From Prostheceraeus crozeri (lineage: Eukaryota; Platyhelminthes; Polycladida; Euryleptidae), in contig CAJQUW010011626.1 in the NCBI GenBank assembly GCA_907163375.1, forward strand, positions 248,001 through 312,000: DNA of 64,000 nucleotides, read 5' to 3'. Below the pieces are notes generated by a model. That model ran no database searches and was not told where the DNA came from. It worked only from the letters and a program-made list of their open reading frames with translations. Below, one piece after another: positions 47,895 through 58,700 of the stretch. The translations under genes and the position numbers were made by a program. Positions within the stretch are counted from its first letter, which is position 1; each line of letters starts with the position of its first letter.

Positions 47895-47960
47895 ATTCAA
47901 AACCTACTACTGTCTTTTAAAATTGGTGGGCCGCCATCCCAACTTTACTGCCCACCACTG

Positions 47961-48885
47961 CTCTACCTCCTACACAGATTCCTCGCAATTCATTGTATGC
48001 ATAGGATGCCAATTCTCAAGAATATGCGCTATAGAGACTTCCTCACATTTCAATCGAAGTAATTCTAAGAATTTCATTTTCCGGATACCTCAATGTCTTG
48101 CATGTAGATGGATGCACCGGCATGAAGATGAATCATTCTATAAATTGATTCAACTAGCCAACATACCTCTAATAAACCAAATATAGCATAGATGTCAGCA
48201 TTCATTTTGTGTATTTGATGAACTTAATATTCCATTTTTTCTCTTGGCAGAGAATGAAAACCATTTCTTCGGATTTTCCCATTGAAACGAAACATTGATA
48301 TCCTGGTAGGATCCTGAGGAGATCTGAATTTCCTGGGAAAATCTAGGGGATTTTAGTCACCGCTTTTGCTTAGTTTCAGGTTTCTTCTCCGTCTTCTATT
48401 AAGATCCAGTCGGCTTCGATCTTCCTTCTTCCAGGAATTATACTAAAACGCCTTAACTAATTAGAAATTGTGATGGCGATTTCTAAACAAGCGAAGTTCC
48501 TAATGCGTTTTTTCATTTCTCTCTTAGATGATCTGCCTAGGCTTCCTCACTTGTCAATGCGACAATAGATAAGAAACCAGAGATGCATGAAAGGAACTCG
48601 ATCTTTTCTCAAGTTGTCTTCGTGGATTAGGTAGTCTGGTAATGCCATATTTGCCTCATTTGCATGTACGTACATGTATATGATATGAACCTGTTTTCGA
48701 CTGAGCTTCATTACGGAGAGAATGAATTTGTATTACTTGCAGGTGAATAACGATCTACTACTGACCAAATTATTTTTCTGAACCTTTTAAAACTCAAAAA
48801 CACAGAGTCACCGTCCGGTGAGCTCCATTCCATGCATAGACACACACATCAATCGACGTGCGACAGCCTTCCTCGCATCCAGCCT
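47961..48885. other. no gene recognised
   Basis: AT-rich spacer without a supported feature. Confidence 0.45.
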
Positions 48886-49195
48886 TCCAGTCATCTCACG
48901 TGCACATCTTTCCAGTCAACTCACGAGCCACATCCTTCCAGCCATCTCGCCTCCCACAGCCTTCCAGTCAACCCACGTGCACATCTTTCCAGTCAACTCA
49001 CGAGCCACATCCTTCCAGTCATCTCGCCTCCCACAGCCTTCCAGTCATCTCACGTGTACATCCTTCCAGTCATCTCGCCTCCCACAGCCTTCCAGTCAAC
49101 CCACGTTGCCACAGCCTTCCTCTCATTTCACGTGCCACAGCCTTCCTCTCATCTCACATGCCACAGACTTTCAGCCACCTCACATGCCACGGTTG
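48886..49195 (+). repeat. minisatellite, about 24-bp units
   Basis: Imperfect units of the form cttccagtcatctcacgtgc plus acat or ccacag alternate in a higher-order pattern (tcacgtgcacat, ctcgcctcccacag, cgagccacat). Three plus frames of 132-147 codons run through it with rotating SSHLTC, FQSTHEP and SLPVIS peptides, as expected of a stop-free repeat. Confidence 0.9.
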
Positions 49196-49199
49196 TTTC

Positions 49200-49855
49200 T
49201 CTTCCCTTTCTTGTGATCTTCGATCAGTTTCACTGGTGATAAAACTTGTTGGATATCTACCATTGAGGGAAATATCATACTTTCATCCATTCTTTCATTA
49301 ATAAAACCTTTAACTTAATTCGCCTTAGTTGATATGAGAAAGTTGTCGACCAGTTCATTGTGACATTCGAGAAGAATCTGAGAGTTGAAAGCGCCGACAA
49401 TTTTTATTTAGAAATAGAGTTTCTGCTAAACATTTCGTCTGCGACAAAGTCAATATCGCTTTTTTCCTGTTTAGTTGCTGCAAGGAGTGCCTGAGAAGCA
49501 CAGTTGGTGTTATCCGGATGTCTCGCTCAGTTGGGAAAATTATAGCGCCAGACAGCAACGTCATTCGGGGGAAGAGAAACTTTGGAATCGATCGTCTGTC
49601 AACGAGGAGGTTGTGTGTTCGATATGAGCTGCATATTGTCTGAGGAAGTTGTCGTCCTTACGTGACCTTGAAGGTGGTTCGTGAACTGTTTTCACTGCTA
49701 CAAATATTGCAGATGAATTATTATTAGGAGAAGACCGATTGCTACATCTGGGCGAGTTGATGTTCAGACGATCATTTCATCTTTCTCAAACGATGCCAAT
49801 TCTTTGAAAAATTTATCGGTCAATCACAGAATGCTTACATCAATATCACACAAAT
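49200..49855. other. no gene recognised
   Basis: Nothing could be supported between the two simple-repeat arrays. Confidence 0.45.
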
Positions 49856-49860
49856 ATATA

Positions 49861-50232
49861 GCTCTCTCTCTCCCGCTCATTTTCTCTCACTCTCACTCAC
49901 TCACTCATTCTCTCTCACTCACTCACTCGCTAGATCTTCTCTCTCACTCGCTCATCTCTTTCATTCGTTCATTTTCTCTCTTTCACTCACTCACTCAATC
50001 TTCTCTCTCACTCGCTCATTCTCTTTCATTCGTTCATTTTCTCTCTCTCTCACTCACTCACTCGCTCATTCTTTCTCACTCTCACTCACTCATTCGCTCA
50101 TTTTCTCTCTCTCGCTCATTTTTTTCTCCCACTCACTCACTCGCTCGCTCAATCTTCTCTCTCACTCGTTCATTTTCTCTCTATCTCGCGCATTCTCTCT
50201 CTCATTCTCACTCACTCGCTTGTCCTCTCACT
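49861..50232 (+). repeat. TCTC/CTCACT microsatellite array
   Basis: Mixed tctc and ctcactcactcg simple repeats. The 152-codon frame reading SHSLTHSLSL across it is low-complexity and not a gene. The right part of the array is included in the left arm of the large inverted repeat. Confidence 0.95.
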
Positions 50233-50454
50233 GTTAAGAATTCTAGACTTTTTATTGATTGACCCATCCGGGCATAAACATATATGAAACATCACATAAA
50301 CGAGTAGCCTAGTTATTTTTTCGATGTGAAGAGAAAGATGACATTGGATGACATGTATGAAATTGAAGATAAAAACAATCCACCATGTTCGCCGTTGTCT
50401 GTTGTAAAATCATCACTAGATAAAATATAACTTGTTTATACTCGGAAGCACATT

Positions 50455-50640
50455 AGGCGTCCATGTGGCCAAGTGGTCCCACTCTCATGCTTAGTGTACC
50501 TATTTTAAAAGTCTTAGGTTTGATTCGACCAAGGTTTGAAGCAAGGCATCCCGGACGCAGAGCGAACATTCTATCGAAAGGCCACAGCGGCGGTGTATCT
50601 GAAGCAATGACTGGAGGATGCTATACAAAGTAAATGACAA
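50455..50640 (+). repeat. SINE-like unit, family C (in left arm)
   Basis: gcgtccatgtggccaagtgg contains an exact A-box match (TGGCCAAGTGG), and ggtttgattcgacc 48-60 bases later resembles a B box, spacing typical of a Leu/Ser-type tRNA head with a long variable arm. The body follows with no clear poly(A). Its mirror copy is at 53400-53585. Confidence 0.55.
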
Positions 50641-51438
50641 AATGGCATGACGAAGGCAACTCTAAAGATGCAATTGCTAAAAGGAGAGTAGACATTTTAT
50701 ATGGACCACTCTTTATTATTATCAACAAATTTTCATAAGAAATTTTAGCTAGCGTTTGCTAAAAATAACGTACTCTCACTGTCTTCCTTTCTCAAAATTC
50801 AAAATAGTTTACTGCCCAAGCTGGGAACAAAACACGAATGAAAGACTGCATAGCAAATCGTCGTTGCCGCTACAGTATCACATGTGATTTCAAGGTTCTT
50901 GGTTAATACTTGCTATGTATCAAGTTACAAACTTTTCAGGAAAAGGAAAAACTGTCTGCAGCTTACGATACTTATCGAACATGGGAACCATCTTAGCATG
51001 CGCCTTCTGCTATCGACAAGATAGTTTCCACTATATGACGTAGATTGACTCCAAGAAGGGGCTGCAGTTGAGTGCAATCCATATTATGAATGCACATGTG
51101 AGACATACACGTATATCATTTGCTAAAACACATGTTATGTGAGATATTAACCAAGAATACACATGTGCGATATTACTTACTAAAACACATGTGCTGTATT
51201 AACCAAGAATGCATTATATTTCATTACACTAATTCCAACCGCTAGATAAACAAACTCCCTCATTCAAAAAAGAATCATTTGTCATGCATCCTTGAACTAG
51301 TGTAATGTGTCTCTTTTGATGAAATGATATAATCATTCTTTTTAGCCGTCTGGAGATTTCTTGTTATTCACACAAGCTGTGTATATATATATATATATAA
51401 AATATTATTATTCATCAACCTACGCAACTTACACAAAC

Positions 51439-52603
51439 GGCATGTAAGTGAACGAAGGCTCAAAACAAAGTAATTAGCGAAGCCATGTCTTTGTTCTCTG
51501 ACCACGACTGCGGATTGTTTACCCTGATTGCTGTGTACTTTAGCAGTAACGAGAAAAAATATTGAACAAGTTTTAAAAAGACCTATGGAACTTATTTGAA
51601 TAATACTTACATATTCGCATTCCTTACATCACATGGATTCTTAAGATACCAAACATGAACATTTTTGATGAAAAAGTGAGAATATAGCATTTTCAGTCAA
51701 GAGAGTCATGATCTTGTGATACCTTCACGATATCACTAATTTTTTCCTAGTTCACTGATTTTGATGATAAGTATATCAAAAGAAAGCTCAGAAAATGCTT
51801 GTTCTCCCCGTGCCTGATTCATTGTCATACTCACATGTTTCTTATAGAAAAATTGCATTTTGTAAATTGAGCGATTTTCACATTTTGAGCACTACTCAGC
51901 AAATACAGCGAATGTAAGTCCATCATAGCTCATTTTAAAGCTGTGAATGCAAGCTTTCGAATGATGTATGACACGTTGTTGTACGACACGATTAGAAAGC
52001 ATGAGAATCACTGAATTTCAGCGTAGTTTCAGTTGTCTGTTTTTTATGATCAACTCTGTGAGTTCGCTGTCATATTCTTAAATTTACAGTTACTACAAGT
52101 ATCAGAAGCGTGCGATAACTACAAGAAATACGCCGGCACTGCAATTGAACTCTAGACGTTATTTGATTATTTGGAAAATCGAAAGTTAGACGAACTGGAG
52201 CAGCTGACTTGGCTCTCTTCCCTTTCTAGTCATGCATCACATAGAAACTATAAACAATAAACATGTACACCCATTTTATCGGTAAAATGACGAACAAATT
52301 GACAGTTCCATCTCTGATTTGGTTCGTCTTCCATTCAGTTTTCCTAGAACATTCTTTTTTTGCAAGAGAAAATTTTAACCAATTAGCGTCCCATTTTGAA
52401 GCTCCTTACTCAAGCAGAATGAAAGCTGTCTGATTTTGCTCATAAAATATATCAAAACGCATTAGATAAAATGCATTTTACATTAGATGCTCATGGAAAC
52501 AGGATGCTCTTCCACCAAAGGTTTTGGATCAAACTGATGAAGTACTAATTCTCGGACGATGCGTTGGCGATGCCGGCAATTTGAATTTGAAATTTAGAAT
52601 GTA
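51439..52603. other. spacer of the inverted repeat, no gene
   Basis: Unique AT-rich sequence with no open frame or RNA motif I can support. Confidence 0.5.
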
Positions 52604-53399
52604 GTTTGTGTAAGTTGCGTAGGTTGATGAATAATAATATTTTGTATATATATATACACAGCTTGTGTGAATAACAAGAAATCTCCAGACGGCTAAAAAG
52701 AATGATCATATCATTTCATCAAAAGAGACACATTACACTAGTTCAAGGATGCATGACAAATGATTCTTTTTTGAATGAGGGAGTTTGTTTATCTAGCGGT
52801 TGGAATTAGTGTAATGAAATATAATGCATTCTTGGTTAATACAGCACATGTGTTTTAGTAAGTAATATCGCACATGTGTATTCTTGGTTAATATCTCACA
52901 TAACATGTGTTTTAGCAAATGATATACGTGTATGTCTCACATGTGCATTCATAATATGGATTGCACTCAACTGCAGCCCCTTCTTGGAGTCAATCTACGT
53001 CATATAGTGGAAACTATCTTGTCGATAGCAGAAGGCGCATGCTAAGATGGTTCCCATGTTCGATAAGTATCGTAAGCTGCAGACAGTTTTTCCTTTTCCT
53101 GAAAAGTTTGTAACTTGATACATAGCAAGTATTAACCAAGAACCTTGAAATCACATGTGATACTGTAGCGGCAACGACGATTTGCTATGCAGTCTTTCAT
53201 TCGTGTTTTGTTCCCAGCTTGGGCAGTAAACTATTTTGAATTTTGAGAAAGGAAGACAGTGAGAGTACGTTATTTTTAGCAAACGCTAACTAAAATTTCT
53301 TATGAAAATTTGTTGATAATAATAAAGAGTGGTCCATATAAAATGTCTACTCTCCTTTTAGCAATTGCATCTTTAGAGTTGCCTTCGTCATGCCATTTT

Positions 53400-53585
53400 G
53401 TCATTTACTTTGTATAGCATCCTCCAGTCATTGCTTCAGATACACCGCCGCTGTGGCCTTTCGATAGAATGTTCGCTCTGCGTCCGGGATGCCTTGCTTC
53501 AAACCTTGGTCGAATCAAACCTAAGACTTTTAAAATAGGTACACTAAGCATGAGAGTGGGACCACTTGGCCACATGGACGCCTAA
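53400..53585 (-). repeat. SINE-like unit, family C (mirror copy in right arm)
   Basis: Reverse complement of the unit at 50455-50640, duplicated with the arm rather than by independent insertion. Confidence 0.55.
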
Positions 53586-53948
53586 TGTGCTTCCGAGTAT
53601 AAACAAGTTATATTTTATCTAGTGATGATTTTACAACAGACAACGGCGAACATGGTGGATTGTTTTTATCTTCAATTTCATACATGTCATCCAATGTCAT
53701 CTTTCTCTTCACATCGAAAAAATAACTAGGCTACTCGTGTATGTGATGTTTCATATATGTTTATGCCCGGATGGGTCAATCAATAAAAGTCTAGAATTCT
53801 TAACAGTGAGAGGACAAGCGAGTGAGTGAGAATGAGAGAGAGAATGCGCGAGAGAGAGAAAATGAGCGAGTGAGAGAGAGAGAGAATGAGAGAGTGAGTT
53901 AACCAACAGCCTTGAAATCACATGAGATATTATCACGACAAAGACGAA

Positions 53949-55343
53949 ATGCAAATTCAATGGGAAGCATTTTTCGGTAAAATTGAGATTTTTTCATGTT
54001 TTCTCTGATTAAAGGAAAAAGTGATGCTAGAATCATACATTTTGGCATGGAATGTCTTCAGGTCACTTCCTATCTTGTGTACGTGTTGTTGTCATAACTC
54101 CGGTGGGTGATCTATGTGCGAGAATGTGGCTAAACTTGGCCAGTATTCTGTGCTTGACGACATTAGAAGGCTTGCTATTTCTGAATGTGTTTAGCTTCAT
54201 AGATGTAGATGTATGATGCATGATGTGTATGATACATTGCAGGATGAAAGAGAACGGACTGAAAGCGTGTTAAAAATGTGAAAAATTATGGTTCTAAACT
54301 TAGTACTTTCCACTTTATCACAAAAAAACATAGAAAATCTCATTTTTGCTGAAAACTTCAACTTGCATCCTATTGGATTTACATATGCTTTTCTTTGATG
54401 ATGTCTGACAAGAGGAGGAACCAGGTAGAACTCGACAGGAATGGTAGGCATAGGGCAAGGTTTTCAATCCCGGGATTATCATATTTATGCGGGATTCGTT
54501 AACATCTGTTTTTAGGCAGTTAGGCTGCATGAAGATGGAGTAACAAGGAAATAACAATAATGATTAATGTAATTCATTGTTGCAAATTGCAATATGCGAG
54601 TATTGCTATATTTCAAACTTCTTCCTTTTTCGTTATCAATATTAGACCTAAACTATCAAGAATACATCAGACACGATGGTCTTATAATTGCATGTAAGTG
54701 TGTATTACTTATTCATTTATTTTTATCATATACTGGAATTAGTTACTAGCTCATCTTTGTGCAGCATGCCCAATTGTTTACTTTCATTGACATCAACAAA
54801 TAAAACTATGTTCAGGCAGTCGAGAGAAACAGATAGCGCTATGAATACAAGCGTAGGTGCTAATTAATATTTAGTCATTTTGAAGCAATTATTGTACAAT
54901 ATCGGGCTTCTACAGACGTCACAAAAGTTGAAGGACTTGCATTTCGACTTGAAAATCACATACCAGGTCGCGACAACGTCTATTGTGTGTACGATAACCA
55001 GATCTACCTATCAATATAGTTTATGTCTGCATGTGAAAAGAAAACTTATTGCTATGTCATGGACATTTAAGCACATGTCTATCTGATTTCATAAGTTGTA
55101 CAGTGCATCGTTCACAATACTTGTCTAAGAATTCAAAGCACCGCCCAGCATTGTTCAGCCTACGCTAACCGAAGCATGCTATCAGTAAATACCAAGCTTG
55201 CTAATCCCGGGATCGCAAAAAATCACGGGATCAGAAAAGTCGGGATTTTGAAAATTCTAGCATTGGGTGTACATCATTCTGTGATCTAGTCTCTTTTTCT
55301 GCCTCGTTCCCTGCAGAAACTCATTCTGGCGGCCGAACTGTAG
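53949..55343. mobile_element. foldback MITE, copy 4, split by a hAT element
   Basis: Starts within the left arm (caattcaatgggaagca region), passes the centre (cagtattctgtgcttgacga) and the right arm to 54455, then resumes at 55260 (cattgggtgtacatcattct) and ends gttctggcggccgaac. The outer part of the left arm is missing. It is the most diverged of the copies. Confidence 0.78.
54456..55259. mobile_element. hAT-like non-autonomous element, 804 bp
   Basis: Termini caaggttttcaatcccggga and, reversed from the right, tagaattttcaaaatcccga; subterminal tcccgggat words appear at both ends. The flanks are GCATAGGG (54448-54455) and GCATTGGG (55260-55267), 7 of 8 identical, within the foldback element. 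No transposase. Confidence 0.82.
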
Positions 55344-55484
55344 CCGATTGAGCGATATCCGACAGCCGGGAATGAAATTCCTTCTTGCTACATGCTCGTT
55401 AAGCAATTCTTTAGTTGAAAATACTTAGTTAGCCATCAAGAAAAGTAGGAAAGTCTAGCCCCTTTCACCCCATTTGCACTTAAG

Positions 55485-55640
55485 TACACGCCCACGCATC
55501 AGAGCACGGAGCACACGCCCACGCATCAGTAGCGAAGAAGACAGGAAACAGAGCACACGCCCACGCATCAGTAGCGAAGAAGACAGGAAACAGAGCACAC
55601 GCCCACGCATCAGAGCACGCATCGGCGCACTTGGGGGTTG
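55485..55640 (+). repeat. 42-bp tandem repeat at the Polinton left end
   Basis: The word cacacgcccacgcatcag occurs four times; units starting at 55512 and 55554 are full 42-base copies that continue tagcgaagaagacaggaaac. Subterminal tandem repeats are common in Polintons. Confidence 0.85.
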
Positions 55641-55699
55641 AGCACGGAGCACCAATCGGAGCACGCGGCGCCGAGCACGTGTGATGAGTCACCGCAGGG

Positions 55700-55707
55700 T
55701 ATATAAG
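55700..55707 (+). promoter_or_regulatory. TATA box upstream of PolB
   Basis: TATATAAG about 39 bases before the PolB ATG at 55746, in a locally GC-rich region after the tandem repeats. Spacing allows a very short 5' leader. Confidence 0.55.
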
Positions 55708-55745
55708 GAAAGGCGCTGTCAGAGAAATTCATTCTCATTCTAACC

Positions 55746-58700
55746 ATGCAGTACGCGTGTGAATTCTGTCGTCAGTCCTTCTCTCGCTTTCAAGACTGTA
55801 TTGCTCATGGAGCAGCAGAGACGGGTCGCAACTATTGTTGGACATGCTGTAAATGGTATGGAGACGAACACGATTGCCGCGCGTTTAATTATGGTGATGA
55901 CAATGACTTGCTGTGTTTGGATTGCGATGGAAGTTTCGACGTGGAGGCATACCATAAGCATGCGTGTGTGGGACGGTGTCGCTACTGTGATGTAGCAGTG
56001 AATGCTGAAGCGGAAGGATGGGATGAACATTTATGTCCCTACCTGTTTGAGTTCATGCAAGAGGGCGGTGCAGCTGTGGAAGAAGAACGGATCATGGACG
56101 GTCGCGGGCATAATTATCGATTTACCCCTCATCAAGCCACGAATGAATGGAAGGTCTATTTAAATTCAATCTATGCGGACTTGTATCGTGTGATTGTACA
56201 ACAACACCCCCACGAGGATGTGAAAGTGTTTGTGAGTATGACACTCAGGTTTGCCAAGATGGATATGTCGACGGGCGAAGAGGAAGTGAGAGACATCACC
56301 ACACCCTCATACATTCACGAAGGCGTCCAAGCACGCAACTTTGATACATGGTTCGGTGACATGGTGTCAAAGATTGAAGAATTTATTGAAGACTTTCAAG
56401 AAGATGGATCAGGATTTGAGGTGAAACAAGTGTTGGAGTTACTAGTTCAAACAAGTTCCTTCCCTAATTTTCGCATGGGCGCACCGATTCCAATCCACCG
56501 AGATATCAAGCTCTGCAAAGGCATATGTGTGTTTGAGTGCAACACGTATACATCACATTGTTTTCAAGACAGTGTCCTCTATGCACTTGCCTACCAAGAC
56601 AATCGCATTCCTCGACGTGAACGTGTTGATCCCCGCACCAAGACATCCTATGTCAGTTATCAGAATCGACTTCCTGCAGTGCACAAGTTGAATTTGAACC
56701 AGTATTATCATCTAGACTTTTCCATGATGACGTCAGAGGGGTTGATGAATACACGGGATATTCAAGAGTTTGAAAAGAAGAACAATATCATTCTTCGTAT
56801 CCACGTGCATGACAGTAAAGGATTTGTGGGCCAATTATATCCGGTCCGGCAAGCTGTGAAGGAGAACACACGCATCGTTCATCTGGTGATGGTGACGCGG
56901 TACGATATGGAGGATCAGTCTGGACATTTTCTTCCCGTGACGGATTTTCAGAAATGTGCTCGCATGTGGTATCGGAATATGAGCCAAACGCAAGTGAAAC
57001 GATTTGAAACATGCGAGTTATGTAGCTTACGATTTAATTTCTACGAGAAGGGGATGAAGTATGGAAAGACAAAGGATATGGCGCACAAAGAACGTGTGGA
57101 ACATCAAGCCAAATGCGATGGAGGATTTTTTCAGATGGAAACGACCCCGGAAGATACGAAACCGCACGAATTTATCGACCACGCGAAAACCACTCAACCC
57201 CTCGCTGTGATGTATGCGGACATTGAGAGCATGATTGATACCGTGTCCAAGAAGCATACGGCAGCGTATGTGGGATCCTATGTGGTGTGGCATCCGGCGC
57301 TGGACATGAAAGAATCGGTGGTGATCCATAAGGGGAACGAGTGCATTCCATCCTTTATTACACACATCAAAAAGGTGAGCATGTCGATGTTTAATCACAT
57401 GGAAGAGACGAAGCATAACATGACGCTGACGGAGGCTGATATGCGAGACTATGAACAGACAGCTCAATGTAACATGTGCGGATGTGATGTAAAACCCCAG
57501 AAGCAAGGTGAAAAGAATGGGCCTACGACAAAGGTGCGAGACCACGATCATATCACGGGCAAGTATCTACAAACCCTGTGCAATGCATGTAACATGCGAC
57601 GACGTCAATCCCGGACTACATTAAACATCTTGTTTCACAATTGGAAGGGATATGACAGTCACCAGGTGATTGTACAAGGGTTTACCAAGTTGGATCCCAA
57701 GTATAAGATCGAGCCCATTTATGTGTCAGGAGACAAGACGTTGGGAGTGACCATCTTTCTTCCCATGCCATCCAATACTATATATAAACTCCGATTCATC
57801 GATTCATGTCAGTTTTTGAAAGACTCTCTAAACAATTTGTCAACGACCATCAGTGACTTTCCTCACTCAAATCACATATTGAGCAACGTCTATCCGAATT
57901 GCGATCACACATCTATTCGGAAAGGATATTTTCCCTATACATATTTTGACTGTTGGGATCGTATCCACGAGACTCAATTGCCTCCGAAGGAAGCATTTTA
58001 CAATGATTTGAGTGAGAAGGAGTTGGAAGAGGATGAGTATGCTGTGGCACAAAAGGCGTGGACAGAGACGGGGTGCAGCACGTTTGAAGATTATATCCAC
58101 TATTATTTGACAGTGGATGTAGCCTTGCTCGCAGACATCTTCGAACACTTTCGAAGTGAAATACGCGACGTGTCTGCATTGGACCCCATCCACTATTTCG
58201 GCACTCCTGGCTTGACCTATTCGTTTTTCTTTAAAAAGACACAGGTCAAGTTGGAGAAATTGCATGACGTGGATATGTACCGCGTGTTTGAAGCAGGGAT
58301 TCGTGGAGGGATGACATTTGTGAATCAGCACCGCGCGCAAGCAGAAGAAGGCACTCACCTGTTTTATATAGATGCGAACAATTTATACGGTGCGGCCATG
58401 ATGGGACCTTTGCCGAAGGATTGTTTTGCCTGGGTACGACCGGAGGTCTTGGTGGACATCAACGACGAATGGGTGAGACGATACAATGTCAATGGCACCA
58501 CGGGTCATGTACTGTGCGTCGATTTGGAGTATCCCCCACACGTCCAAGATGCCACGGAAGATTTACCATTGGCTCCTTACCGCGGGACGGCGAAATGGGA
58601 GGACATGTCTCCCTATATGCAAGAGCTATGGCAGGAGTTGAACGGGAACCGACCCTTTCACTCAGCCAACAAGTTAATGATGACGCACGAAAATCGCAAA

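Larger units (their letters stand above)
45496..47960. mobile_element. hAT-like element carrying nested insertions
   Basis: The left end tagtgctggacaacgcgtgg and right end tactgcccaccactg match the intact 709-bp element at 25425-26133, and the interior aligns to about 46030, then again from 47903 (cctactactgtcttttaaaa). The 1.9 kb in between holds a Tc1-like fragment and a second hAT-like element. Flanks ttctacgt and ctctacct may be an eroded 8-bp duplication. The outer element is clearly older than its passengers. Confidence 0.82.
50150..53893. repeat. 3.7-kb near-perfect inverted repeat (two 1.29-kb arms)
   Basis: Left arm 50150-51438 and right arm 52604-53893 are reverse complements with only a handful of differences seen by eye: for example cataaacgag versus catacacgag, tagctagcg versus tagttagcg, one T-run length and the length of a TA run near 51383. 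The spacer at 51439-52603 is unique and shows no open frame of note. Each arm runs from simple repeat (gagtgag) at the outside, through a SINE-like unit, to tgcgtaggttgatgaata at the inside. No target duplication or protein supports a transposon; a recent inverted duplication or an assembly fold-back is equally possible. Confidence 0.93.

Noticed and set aside
48818-49301. Three overlapping plus frames of 132-147 codons
   Set aside because: Stop-free minisatellite; the same peptides appear in rotation in each frame.
49804-50262. 152-codon Ser/His/Leu-rich frame
   Set aside because: Translation of a tctc/ctcact microsatellite.
55195-55270. Possible CRISPR-like or palindromic tcccgggat words
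   Set aside because: They are the inverted ends of a hAT-like element.
57027-57551. 174-codon minus-strand frame inside PolB
   Set aside because: A shadow of the polymerase gene in antisense, with no independent motif.
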